Below are positions 19,251-27,616 of a stretch of 64,000 bases of DNA, one piece after another; within the stretch, counting starts at the first letter, position 1; each line of letters opens with the position of its first letter. Source of the stretch: Listeria ivanovii subsp. londoniensis (GTDB lineage Bacteria; Bacillota; Bacilli; Lactobacillales; Listeriaceae). The translations under genes and the position numbers were made by a program. Where the stretch lies: positions 568,001 through 632,000 of the forward strand of contig NZ_CP009576.1 in NCBI RefSeq assembly GCF_000763495.1, read 5' to 3'. The notes under the pieces are model-generated. The model saw nothing but the letters and a program-made list of their open reading frames with translations. It was not told the origin of the DNA and ran no database searches.

Positions 19251-20123
19251 ATGAAGTCAGGAATTGTGCAATTGCAAGCAATGGCCAAGCAATCTATGGG
19301 GTCCTATCAAGATATTGCAAAATACATCATAGCAAATGCAGAAACAGTGAAAACGATGCATATTACACGATTAGCTGAAGCGTGTTTTACAAGTCCGGCA
19401 ACCATTGTGCGAATGTGTAAAAAGCTTGGTTATAAAGGCTTCACCGATTTTAAACAAGACCTTGTGTTGAATTTACATAAATGGTTTTTTGAGAAGCAGG
19501 AAGTATATAATCGAGGTTATATTTATCCAAATAAGGCCGCAATTGAAATTGGAGAAGTTATTACAAACTTAACAATAAATGGCATGATTAAAAGTGTGCA
19601 ATTTCTGGATTCAGAGCTGGTAACTGATTTGGCAAAAATACTATATGAAGCAGAACAGATTGATTTTTATGGTTGCGGAATTTCCAATCTTGTCGCACAA
19701 GATTTTTCCTATCGTTTTTTACGTTCAGGAAAAAGTACGAGTGCATTTGCAGATTCGCATATTCAAATTTCACAAGCGCAACAATCTGGCGCGGGATGTG
19801 TCGCTGTTGGAATTTCGTATAGTGGAGAAACTCAAGAGGTGATAACAGCATTGGAGATTGCCAAACAGCTGGGTGCATACACGATTTCATTTACATCGGA
19901 GGAAGATAATAGTTTGGCACAAGTAGCTGCTTGTAATATTACTGTTGCTCAGATTGAACACCCAGAAGGCTATGTTGCAGCAGCTTCACGTATCGAAATG
20001 TTGCACGTAATGGATATTATTTATTCCGTTTATATTAGTACATACGACGAAACCATCGCAGCGAAAATAGCACGAACAAGACCTTATTTCAAAAAGAAAA
20101 ATGAGGATATGGAGCAAGATTAG
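19251..20123 (+). CDS. RpiR-family transcriptional regulator of the mannoside operon
   Basis: 290 residues from ATG 19251, eight bases after AAGAAAAGAGG. The N-terminal RpiR helix-turn-helix (about 15-75) includes TSPATIVRMCKKLGYKGFTDFK. The C-terminal SIS domain (about 120-260, YGCGISNLVAQDF and GISYSGETQEV) binds phosphosugars. By position it probably senses mannose-6-phosphate or a related sugar phosphate and controls the surrounding genes. It has its own candidate promoter and sits between the hydrolase genes and the isomerase. Confidence 0.88.
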   Translation: MKSGIVQLQAMAKQSMGSYQDIAKYIIANAETVKTMHITRLAEACFTSPATIVRMCKKLGYKGFTDFKQDLVLNLHKWFFEKQEVYNRGYIYPNKAAIEIGEVITNLTINGMIKSVQFLDSELVTDLAKILYEAEQIDFYGCGISNLVAQDFSYRFLRSGKSTSAFADSHIQISQAQQSGAGCVAVGISYSGETQEVITALEIAKQLGAYTISFTSEEDNSLAQVAACNITVAQIEHPEGYVAAASRIEMLHVMDIIYSVYISTYDETIAAKIARTRPYFKKKNEDMEQD

Positions 20124-20186
20124 AACATGACATTTAAGACTCCTTTTTCGTACGGCGGAAATGGTTTTCGCTATTAGCTAAAAGTA

Positions 20187-20215
20187 TTGTAGAAAGCGCT
20201 TTAAGTTCTTATACT
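20187..20215 (+). promoter_or_regulatory. Promoter with cre-like site for the isomerase gene
   Basis: -35 TTGTAG (20187-20192), 17-bp spacer, -10 TATACT (20210-20215). AGAAAGCGCTTTAA at 20191-20204 matches the cre consensus at 12 of 14 positions and fills the spacer. The gene's ATG follows 30 bases after the -10. Confidence 0.6.
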
Positions 20216-20244
20216 GAAAGCATGAAGAGAAGGAGGCATTGGAA

Positions 20245-21993
20245 ATGAGAAATAATGAAATGAGATATAATCACTCTCCAACTACAACAGTGAAAGGTGA
20301 TTTTAAAACTTGGACGGGATTTCAAACTATCTGTTTAGAACTTTCAACTGTGCTAGCTAAGTATTCTAAAAAAAATACTGTATTAGTAATAGAGACTTAT
20401 CCAGGAGTTCGTATTGAAACGCTGAGAGCTGCCTTGGATAAATATTTTGAAGGAGCAACCATTTTCTGTGCGGATGATTTTGCGATGAATGGTCAGGAAA
20501 TTCAGGAAAAATTTGCTATGTTGATAACAGAAGACCGTGTTTTCGGACGAATGGCAGCAATTAAGGTGGAGGATTACTATGAAAAATCAAAGTTAGAGCT
20601 GTTGCGGAATAAGCTAACTGTTACAGAGGGTTTGACAATTGTTTTTGGAACAGGAGCAAGTTTGGCAGTAGAGGCAGATTTGACGGTTTATGTGGATGTT
20701 GCGCGCTGGGAGATTCAGCAACGAATGCGTTCAGGTGAAATTGGTAATTGGAATGATACAAACTTAGATGAGGATATTTTGCGGAAATATAAACGAGGTT
20801 TTTTCTTGGATTGGCGAGCAGCAGATCGATTAAAAGTAGAGTTATTTGACAAAATTGATTATTATGTGGACGATAATGAGCTGAATAATCCCAAAATGGT
20901 ACACTGGTCGGCATACTGTTCAGCACTAGAACAGATGCTGCAAGGACCATTTCGCTTTGTACCGTATTTTGACCCAGGAGTATGGGGCGGACAATGGATG
21001 AAGAAAAACTTGGGCTTGGACGCAAAGGCTAGTAATTTTGCTTGGGCATTTGATGGGGTTGCAGAGGAGAATAGCTTGTATTTGCAGTTTGGAGAGGTTC
21101 GTGTGGAGACTCCAGCAATCAACGCAGTATTGAAATATCCAATGGAACTACTAGGCGAACTAGTATACAGCAGATTTGGTGCGGAATTACCGATTCGGTT
21201 TGATTTTCTGGATACGATGGATGGACAGAACCTTAGCTTGCAAGTACATCCCAATAAGGAATATATTAAAAAGCAGTTTGGAATGGATTATACGCAGGAG
21301 GAGAGCTATTATTTATTAGATGCGAAGAATGATGCAGTTGTTTACTTGGGTATGAAAGACGGTGTTAAACCAACTGAGTTTATAGGTGCACTGGAAGAAG
21401 CGCAAACAGGAGAAGTTTCGCTGGATGCAGCGCGCTATATCAATACAATTCCAGCTAAAAAACATGACCATTTTTTAATACCATCGGGAACAGTTCATTG
21501 TTCGGGTGCTGATTCGATGATTTTAGAAATAAGCTTGTGTGCGTACATTTTTACTTTTAAACTGTGGGATTGGGGACGATTAGGACTAGATGCGAAACCA
21601 CGACCAGTGCATATTGACCACGGCGAAAAAGTGATTAACTGGAATCGTCCTGAAAAATGGGTGGCAGAAAATTTAGTGAATCAGTTGGAACCTTTAATTA
21701 AGACGAAGACCCATACAAAGGAACGTACAGGATTGTACAAAACAGAACAAATTTATACTGAGCGAGACTGGTTTACGGATTTTGTCGATTACGATAATTC
21801 AGAACAAACCGTGAATATGTTGAATTTGGTTGAAGGAGATAAAGTTGTGGTAGAAAGTTTGGATGACAGCTTTGAAGCCTTTGAAGTTCATTATGTGGAA
21901 ACATTCGTAATCCCAGCGCAGATAAAAAGATTTAGGATTAGTAATGTTGGAGAAAGCGAGCGAGTTGCTATTTTAAGAGCTCGAATTATGTGA
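20245..21993 (+). CDS. manA: Class I mannose-6-phosphate isomerase with an N-terminal kinase-like domain
   Basis: 582 residues from ATG 20245 (AAGGAGG eight bases upstream). The C-terminal ~350 residues are a type I phosphomannose isomerase: LSLQVHPNKEY contains the zinc-binding Gln and His, and IPSGTVHCSG the later metal/substrate site. The first ~230 residues are extra. They resemble a uridine-kinase/NMP-kinase fold (VFGTGASLAVEADLTVYVDV, RYK-like KYKRGFFLDWRAADR) but lack a clear P-loop GxxxxGK[ST]. The protein converts mannose-6-phosphate to fructose-6-phosphate. The role of the N-terminal domain is unknown. A mannose-specific context makes the isomerase call firm. Confidence 0.88.
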   Translation: MRNNEMRYNHSPTTTVKGDFKTWTGFQTICLELSTVLAKYSKKNTVLVIETYPGVRIETLRAALDKYFEGATIFCADDFAMNGQEIQEKFAMLITEDRVFGRMAAIKVEDYYEKSKLELLRNKLTVTEGLTIVFGTGASLAVEADLTVYVDVARWEIQQRMRSGEIGNWNDTNLDEDILRKYKRGFFLDWRAADRLKVELFDKIDYYVDDNELNNPKMVHWSAYCSALEQMLQGPFRFVPYFDPGVWGGQWMKKNLGLDAKASNFAWAFDGVAEENSLYLQFGEVRVETPAINAVLKYPMELLGELVYSRFGAELPIRFDFLDTMDGQNLSLQVHPNKEYIKKQFGMDYTQEESYYLLDAKNDAVVYLGMKDGVKPTEFIGALEEAQTGEVSLDAARYINTIPAKKHDHFLIPSGTVHCSGADSMILEISLCAYIFTFKLWDWGRLGLDAKPRPVHIDHGEKVINWNRPEKWVAENLVNQLEPLIKTKTHTKERTGLYKTEQIYTERDWFTDFVDYDNSEQTVNMLNLVEGDKVVVESLDDSFEAFEVHYVETFVIPAQIKRFRISNVGESERVAILRARIM

Positions 21994-21995
21994 GA

Positions 21996-22037
21996 AATAG
22001 GCGCAATCAGGTGAGTCTGGTTGCACCTATTTTTTTG
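21996..22037 (+). terminator. Terminator after the isomerase gene
   Basis: AATAGG-C-GCAA (21996-22006) pairs with TTGC-A-CCTATT (22021-22031) with one mismatch, followed by a T run. It closes the mannoside operon. Confidence 0.75.
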
Positions 22038-22121
22038 CGAGAAGCTTTGAAAAGAAAAATTATTATCAAAATGAAGCTACGAAAATTGACTTCTTACCCA
22101 AATCTCCGTAATATCAAACAT

Positions 22122-22141
22122 AGACTACTATATTTTAGTCT
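22122..22141. promoter_or_regulatory. Inverted repeat upstream of the MFS exporter
   Basis: AGACTA (22122-22127) and TAGTCT (22136-22141) with an 8-bp AT-rich gap that includes a TATATT-like -10. It ends 17 bases before the ATG, a position suited to a repressor operator. Confidence 0.45.
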
Positions 22142-22158
22142 GAAAAGGGGGAAATTAT

Positions 22159-23574
22159 ATGCAGCAAGAAAGAGCAATGGAGCGGAAGATTCGGCCGATT
22201 CCAATTATTGCCTCATTTTTGATGGCAGGATTTATTGGGTTATTTAGTGAAACGGCATTAAATATGGCGCTTAGTGATTTGATACAGGTGTTTGATATTA
22301 GTTCAGCAACAGTGCAGTGGCTTACAACTGGTTACTTATTAACGCTTGGAATATTAGTACCGATTTCCGGATTACTTTTACAATGGTTTACAACTCGTGG
22401 ATTATTTTTTACAGCAGTAAGCTTTTCGATTGCTGGGACACTAATTGCAGCAATCTCACCAACGTTTGCAATGTTAATGGTAGGGCGTGTAGTACAAGCA
22501 GTAGGTACAGCACTATTATTACCATTAATGTTTAATACCATTTTATTAATCTTCCCAGAGCATAAACGTGGCTCTGCGATGGGAATGATTGGGCTAGTTA
22601 TTATGTTTGCGCCGGCTGTTGGTCCGACCATTTCTGGACTGATTTTGGAAAACCTAACATGGAATTGGATTTTCTGGATTTCTTTACCATTCTTAATTAT
22701 CGCATTATTATTTGGAATTAAATATATGCAAAATGTTTCGGTTGTAACAAAGCCGAAAATTGATATTTTATCGATTATTCTTTCTACACTAGGATTTGGT
22801 GGGGTTGTATTTGCCTTTAGTAGTGCAGGAGAAAATGGCTGGGGTAGCGCAACAGTTCTAACAGCAATTATTGTTGGTGGAATTTCACTTGCTTTATTTG
22901 TATGGCGCCAACTGACAATGGAAAAACCGTTAATGGACTTAAAAGTTTTTAAATATCCGATGTTCACACTAGGACTTATTTTGGTATTTATTAGTTTCAT
23001 GATGATCCTTTCGACGATGATTCTACTTCCGCTTTACTTGCAAAATAGTTTAGCACTCGCAGCATTTTCGGCGGGACTTGTTTTGCTTCCGGGTGGAGTA
23101 TTAAATGGTTTGATGTCGCCATTTACTGGTCGGTTGTTTGATGCGTATGGCCCGCGCGCACTTGTTATTCCAGGGTTTGTAGTCGCTGTTATTGCGTTAT
23201 TCTTTTTAACGAGAATTGAAACAGATACGACGGCATTGACAATTATCATACTTCATTCGGTGTTGATGATTGGGATTTCGATGGTCATGATGCCTGCGCA
23301 AACCAATGGATTAAATCAACTGCCTCGTAAGTTATATCCAGATGGCACAGCGATTATGAATACGTTGCAGCAAGTTTCTGGAGCAATTGGAACGGCTGTC
23401 GCAATCACGATTATGACAGCTGGACAAAAGGCTTACATGGAAACCGCGCAAGGAGCTGGACCGGAAGAAATGGTTGCATCACTTACAGCCGGAATCCAAA
23501 ACGCCTTTGTTTTCGGATTAATTATGGCGTGTATTGGCCTTGTTTGCTCGTTATTTATTCGAAAAGCAAAATAA
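22159..23574 (+). CDS. MFS drug exporter, DHA2 family (EmrB/QacA type)
   Basis: 471 residues, about 14 predicted membrane segments. The motif A region and motif C (GPTISGLILENLTWNWIFWISLPF, near 150-175) identify the proton-driven DHA2 drug:H+ antiporters. ATG 22159 follows a GGGGG-containing site. It has its own operator-like repeat and a terminator after it, so it is probably monocistronic. I recall its core-genome counterpart as lmo0519. The substrate is unknown. Confidence 0.9.
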   Translation: MQQERAMERKIRPIPIIASFLMAGFIGLFSETALNMALSDLIQVFDISSATVQWLTTGYLLTLGILVPISGLLLQWFTTRGLFFTAVSFSIAGTLIAAISPTFAMLMVGRVVQAVGTALLLPLMFNTILLIFPEHKRGSAMGMIGLVIMFAPAVGPTISGLILENLTWNWIFWISLPFLIIALLFGIKYMQNVSVVTKPKIDILSIILSTLGFGGVVFAFSSAGENGWGSATVLTAIIVGGISLALFVWRQLTMEKPLMDLKVFKYPMFTLGLILVFISFMMILSTMILLPLYLQNSLALAAFSAGLVLLPGGVLNGLMSPFTGRLFDAYGPRALVIPGFVVAVIALFFLTRIETDTTALTIIILHSVLMIGISMVMMPAQTNGLNQLPRKLYPDGTAIMNTLQQVSGAIGTAVAITIMTAGQKAYMETAQGAGPEEMVASLTAGIQNAFVFGLIMACIGLVCSLFIRKAK

Positions 23575-23587
23575 TGATAGGTCAGGA

Positions 23588-23618
23588 GCTTCTCTTAATT
23601 GAGAAGTTCTTTTTTTGA
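23588..23618 (+). terminator. Terminator after the MFS gene
   Basis: AGCTTCTC / GAGAAGTT stem around TTAATT followed by a seven-T run. Confidence 0.75.
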
Positions 23619-23701
23619 CAAAAATTAGGCGAACAGTTAAAATAATATTAAATATAGTTTATAAAGTTTGTTTATTAACTTTTTGGAAAGGAGCGGTTTG
23701 G

Positions 23702-24706
23702 ATGGCACTTCCACGTGATTTGAAAGAATTGAATAAGCGACATATCAAATCGATTTTACGTCAGCGGGGCGCGATGACGAAAGCAGAAATTGCAGAAATA
23801 ACAGACCTAAGTGTGGTTACAGTGAACAAGTTAATACGCGCTTTAGAAGAAGATGACGAAATTATCGAGCAAGATAGTTCAGTTGTAACTGGCGGAAGAA
23901 GGGCAATTTCATACAAAATTAATCCGAATTTCCAACAAATTTTGGTCGTTAGTTTACAAGAAAAATGGAAGAAAATCACTTATTCTTTTTCTGTATATAA
24001 TTTGTTAGGCGAAGTAGAGTTTGTGGAAGATATGTCGGGGGAAGATTTAGATATACATGCGCTGAAAAGAAATATTAAAGACCATGTTTGTGCTTTCCCT
24101 AAGATTTCTTGTATTGTAATCGGTGTTCCTGGAATTGAAATTGGTGGGAGACTGCGGGCGATGGATTTTCCGCTACTTTTGAATGTACATTTGCGAGAAA
24201 CATTGGAATCAGAAGTGAATTTACCGGTGCTTGTGGAGACTGATACGAATGCAGCAATTTTAGGTTATAAAAATCGACCTGTCACAGAAAATAACATTGT
24301 TGGGCTTTATTACCCAGAACGCTTTCCTCCAGGTGCTGGCTTACTCATGAATGGGGAGATTTTAAAAGGAAAGAATGGACTTGCGGGTGAAATTAAGTAT
24401 ATACCATTGCAAATTGATTGGGATAACTTTGATTTTTCAGTGGACAAGATTAAAGAACATATACGCAAAATGGTTCTACTCACAATGAGTTTTTATGATC
24501 CAGAAACGATTGTTATCTATACGAACTTTTATTTCGGGCAAAAAGATTTTATGGAGGAATTGACACTTAGTTTAGCGGAGATATACCCATATGCAAGACT
24601 ACCTAAAATTCTATTATCGCGAAAATTTACGACAGACTATCGAATAGGCTTATTTGCTTTTGGGATTGATTATCTAGAGAATAATTTGACGGACTGGAGA
24701 ATATAA
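23702..24706 (+). CDS. ROK-family transcriptional regulator (NagC/XylR type)
   Basis: 334 residues from ATG 23702 (AAAGGAG upstream); the longer frame from 23615 has no ribosome site. The N-terminal winged helix (about 10-70: QRGAMTKAEIAEITDLSVVTVNKLI) is followed by a ROK domain with VVIGVPGIEIGG and LVETDTNAAILGYKNR. The glycine-rich ATP loop is weak, so it probably binds a sugar without phosphorylating it. It converges on the 6-phospho-beta-glucosidase gene across a shared terminator. Its target is not evident from sequence. Confidence 0.85.
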   Translation: MALPRDLKELNKRHIKSILRQRGAMTKAEIAEITDLSVVTVNKLIRALEEDDEIIEQDSSVVTGGRRAISYKINPNFQQILVVSLQEKWKKITYSFSVYNLLGEVEFVEDMSGEDLDIHALKRNIKDHVCAFPKISCIVIGVPGIEIGGRLRAMDFPLLLNVHLRETLESEVNLPVLVETDTNAAILGYKNRPVTENNIVGLYYPERFPPGAGLLMNGEILKGKNGLAGEIKYIPLQIDWDNFDFSVDKIKEHIRKMVLLTMSFYDPETIVIYTNFYFGQKDFMEELTLSLAEIYPYARLPKILLSRKFTTDYRIGLFAFGIDYLENNLTDWRI

Positions 24707-24737
24707 AAAGATGAACCTTGAAAAAGGCTCATCTTTT
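24706..24737. terminator. Bidirectional terminator
   Basis: AAAAGATGAACC (24706-24717) pairs with GGCTCATCTTTT (24726-24737), with an A-run on one side and a T-run on the other. It serves the convergent genes ending at 24706 and 24742. Confidence 0.8.
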
Positions 24738-24741
24738 TTGT

Positions 24742-26058
24742 TTATTTAAAGAAATTTGGCAAGTATTCTTTGTGGGCTTCTAAAAGTTCATCCAGCATTT
24801 CGCGGGCAACGGATTCGCTCGGAGTTAACGGGTTGATTGTCATCGCAAGTAGTGCTTTGTCATAATCCCCAGTTACTGCTGCTTCTGCTGTTAAACGTTC
24901 AAAAGTCTTGATTTCTTGAATGATTCCGTTGATAGCGATTGGAAGGCGTCCGCTTGCTAGTGGAATTGGTCCTTGGCGAGTGATAACACAGTTTGTTTCT
25001 ACTGCGGAATCAGGGTCGATATCAAGGATTGCTCCGTTATTACGAGTATTAACGATTTGAATATCGCGTTTGTCGTTGTAAATCGAGTTGATTAAGTTAC
25101 ATGCAGCTTCACTATAATAAGCACCGCCACGTTGTTCTAGTTGTTTTGGTTTTTCAGCAAGTTCTTCTTGTTTATAAAGTTCGAATAGTTCTGCTTCTAC
25201 TTTTTTAACAACTTCTGCACGAGTACCATGTTCCGCATATGCACGAGCTTGGTCTTCCAGTTGTTGTTTTGTTTGCCAGTAGTAGCGCAAGTAGTCGATT
25301 GGAATCATGTTAAGTGTACGTAAGAACGTTTTGTCCCAACCAGTTGCGTTAATATTTTTCAGGCTTGAGCCAGCTTCATCTTCTGTCATTTTGAAAACAA
25401 CATCTTTTGTTACATCTTTGCCATTATGATAAACGGTTTTTGCGAATACCATGTGGTTTAAACCAACGAATTCAACGTAAATTTCGGAAACATCTACACC
25501 GAGCGTGTCAGCGATATTACGTTCGATGCCGATTGGTCCGTTACATAAGCCAACTACTTTCTTTTGGTTACTATAACGAAGAACTGCTTCTGTTACCATT
25601 CCAGCTGGGTTAGCAAAGTTAATTAACCAAGCATCTGGGCAAAGGCGTTCCATATCTTTACAAATATCCAAAATTACTGGAATTGTACGAAGACCTTTGA
25701 ACATGCCGCCTGGTCCGTTTGTTTCTTGACCAACAACGCCATAAGAATTCGGAATACGTTCATCTTTTACACGTGCATCTAATAAACCGACACGTAATTG
25801 AGTTGTAACGAAATCAGCATCTTTTAAAGCTTCTTCACGATCAAGTGTTAAATGTATTTCCATGTTAACGCCAGCTTTTTTCACCATACGTTTTGCAAGA
25901 TTACCAACGATTTCTAGTTTTTCACGGCCAGCTTCTACGTCTACTAACCATAATTCGCGAACTGGTAATTCATCTTGACGTTTAATAAATCCTTCAATTA
26001 ATTCGGGTGTATAACTTGAGCCGCCACCAATAGTTGCGATTTTAATACCTTTAGTCAT
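24742..26058 (-). CDS. 6-phospho-beta-glucosidase, GH4 family
   Basis: 438 residues. The N-terminal Rossmann fold (KIATIGGGSSYTPELIEGF) binds NAD. GH4 metal and catalytic signatures follow: GQETNGPGGMFKGLR (~110), NPAGMVTEAVLRY (~150), and GLCNGPIG (~172), whose Cys holds Mn2+. Members cleave phosphorylated beta-glucosides delivered by a PTS through an oxidation-elimination mechanism. It is divergent from an RpiR regulator. A paralogue lies at 34463-35785. No PTS gene is adjacent, so the phosphorylated substrate must come from a permease encoded elsewhere. Confidence 0.92.
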   Translation of the reverse strand: MTKGIKIATIGGGSSYTPELIEGFIKRQDELPVRELWLVDVEAGREKLEIVGNLAKRMVKKAGVNMEIHLTLDREEALKDADFVTTQLRVGLLDARVKDERIPNSYGVVGQETNGPGGMFKGLRTIPVILDICKDMERLCPDAWLINFANPAGMVTEAVLRYSNQKKVVGLCNGPIGIERNIADTLGVDVSEIYVEFVGLNHMVFAKTVYHNGKDVTKDVVFKMTEDEAGSSLKNINATGWDKTFLRTLNMIPIDYLRYYWQTKQQLEDQARAYAEHGTRAEVVKKVEAELFELYKQEELAEKPKQLEQRGGAYYSEAACNLINSIYNDKRDIQIVNTRNNGAILDIDPDSAVETNCVITRQGPIPLASGRLPIAINGIIQEIKTFERLTAEAAVTGDYDKALLAMTINPLTPSESVAREMLDELLEAHKEYLPNFFK

Positions 26059-26202
26059 TATTCATACCTCCAAGGATATTTTTTTGAAAAGGCTTACTTC
26101 TTTGTAACTAGCCTTTTCTTCTCACAGTTATAGTATAGAAATATTATGAAAAAATAGCTAGTATTTGGCGAACAATAGGTAAGGATTTCCTAAGTAGGAA
26201 CT

Positions 26203-26239
26203 TGTTACATTTGAGTAACGAGGTGTTACATGGTAAAAT
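26203..26239 (+). promoter_or_regulatory. Promoter and TGTTACAT repeats before the RpiR gene
   Basis: -35 TTGAGT (26211-26216), 17-bp spacer, -10 TAAAAT (26234-26239). TGTTACAT occurs twice (26203-26210 less one base, and 26224-26231), and GTTAC/GTAAC forms a short inverted repeat (26204-26219). It lies between divergent genes and is a candidate RpiR operator. Confidence 0.45.
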
Positions 26240-26260
26240 AAAGCGAAAAGAGGTGTGGAA

Positions 26261-27013
26261 ATGCTTTTTTTAGATAAAAATTTAGAATTAAATGATACGG
26301 AATTAGATATTTATAATTATATTGTGGCGAATTTAGATAAAGTGGTTTACATGCGGATTCGTGATTTAGCGACCGAGGCACACGTTAGTACGACAACGAT
26401 TCTGCGGTTTTGTCGAAAATTCGGTTGTAACGGCTTTTCAGAATTCCGTGTGAAGTTACAACTTTACTTGGAGGAACAAAAATTGGCGCAAATTGATATG
26501 GCAGACGAGACAACCTATATTGATTTTTTGAAGCGAACCGCACAACCGGAATTTAAAGCACAAATTCAAAATGCTGTTCGAATTCTTCGCGACCGGGAAT
26601 TGGTGTTATTTGCAGGCGTCGGTTCTTCGGGTGTAATTGCGGAATATGGTGCAATTTATTTTTCATCGTTATTTACATTAGCGCTACATATTGAAGATCC
26701 GCTTAATCATCCGTTTTATCATTTATCAAGCAAATTATCAGCTAAAATTTGTATGATTGCGATATCGGTTGAAGGAGAGAATAAAGATATTATTCGTTAT
26801 ATTCACCAATTAAAAGCGCAAAATTGCAAAGTTATTTCAATCACAAATAGCGCAAAATCAACCATTGCCCGGCTTTCTGATGCGAACATTGCTTACTATA
26901 TTAATAAAGAAATGTACCAAGAAGCGAATATTACTTCTCAATTACCTGCGCTTTACACAATTGAAAATATTGCCCGGGAAATAAGGACACAAATTGATCA
27001 AGAAAAACGCTAA
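26261..27013 (+). CDS. RpiR-family transcriptional regulator
   Basis: 250 residues from ATG 26261, seven bases after AAAAGAGG (a GTG at 26255 is less well placed). The N-terminal helix-turn-helix (about 15-70, HVSTTTILRFCRKFGCNGFSEF) is followed by a SIS phosphosugar-binding domain (FAGVGSSGVIAEYGA near 120). Divergent from the GH4 phospho-glucosidase, so it is most likely that gene's regulator, sensing a phosphorylated glucoside. Confidence 0.87.
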   Translation: MLFLDKNLELNDTELDIYNYIVANLDKVVYMRIRDLATEAHVSTTTILRFCRKFGCNGFSEFRVKLQLYLEEQKLAQIDMADETTYIDFLKRTAQPEFKAQIQNAVRILRDRELVLFAGVGSSGVIAEYGAIYFSSLFTLALHIEDPLNHPFYHLSSKLSAKICMIAISVEGENKDIIRYIHQLKAQNCKVISITNSAKSTIARLSDANIAYYINKEMYQEANITSQLPALYTIENIAREIRTQIDQEKR

Positions 27014-27018
27014 ATAGC

Positions 27019-27052
27019 AAGTTTTGCTTAGATTTCTGAGCAAAACTTTTTT
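27019..27052 (+). terminator. Terminator after the RpiR gene
   Basis: AAGTTTTGCT (27019-27028) pairs with AGCAAAACTT (27039-27048), then a T-run. Confidence 0.8.
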
Positions 27053-27119
27053 TGTAACAAAATTGTCACTTACGAAGAATTTTTTTATTTGCTACGATTG
27101 TTCTTTGGGAGGTGAAAGT

Positions 27120-27563
27120 ATGTACAGTAATCGGAAAGAAAAGGTCGTTTTTACATTTATTATGTGTTCTTTAATGATTTTATGTATGAGTTCTTATAAT
27201 ATATTTCTAGAAAATGGAGTTAATTCAGGAGCTTTTGTGATTGTTTTAAAAGCATTTATACCGTTTGTTTTCATTGGGTTTTTATTAGATTTTTTTATTG
27301 TAGGGAAGATTGCTAGTCGTATACACAGCATGATAGTAAGCGAGAAAGCTTCGACATTAAAAAAAATCATAATGATGCAATTGTTGATGGTTACGTTTAT
27401 GTGTGTGTTAATGTCAACGCTAAGTCTCCTTGTTAATCAACAGGACTGGAGCCATTTAGGAGTTCTCATTTTACGAAATTATTTTGTAGCTTTATTTTTA
27501 CAAATTTTTATCGTGTCTCCTTTTGTTCGGTTTATTAGTCCGCGGATTTTTGGACTTTTATAA
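27120..27563 (+). CDS. DUF2798-like small membrane protein
   Basis: 147 residues from ATG 27120 (GGGAGGTGAAAG upstream). Four predicted membrane segments in two similar halves (VVFTFIMCSLMILCMSSYN and the second around LLMVTFMCVLMSTLSLLV), with IV-conserved phenylalanine/proline residues. The two-repeat layout and size fit the DUF2798 family, whose function is not known. It stands alone between terminators. Confidence 0.65.
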   Translation: MYSNRKEKVVFTFIMCSLMILCMSSYNIFLENGVNSGAFVIVLKAFIPFVFIGFLLDFFIVGKIASRIHSMIVSEKASTLKKIIMMQLLMVTFMCVLMSTLSLLVNQQDWSHLGVLILRNYFVALFLQIFIVSPFVRFISPRIFGLL

Positions 27564-27569
27564 AGACGA

Positions 27570-27614
27570 AAAAAATGCTTAGCTTGAGTTTGATACTTAA
27601 GCTAAGCATTTTTT
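27570..27614. terminator. Strong bidirectional terminator
   Basis: Perfect 16-bp stem: AAAAAATGCTTAGCTT (27570-27585) with AAGCTAAGCATTTTTT (27599-27614). It separates the convergent DUF2798 and SulP genes. Confidence 0.9.
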
Positions 27615-27616
27615 AA

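Noticed and set aside
19588-19890. Reverse-strand frame inside the RpiR SIS domain
   Set aside because: Antisense shadow with no supporting signals.
22332-23000. 222-codon reverse-strand frame inside the MFS gene
   Set aside because: Shadow of a membrane-protein gene; the residue pattern is the complement of hydrophobic codons, with no domain and no start signal.
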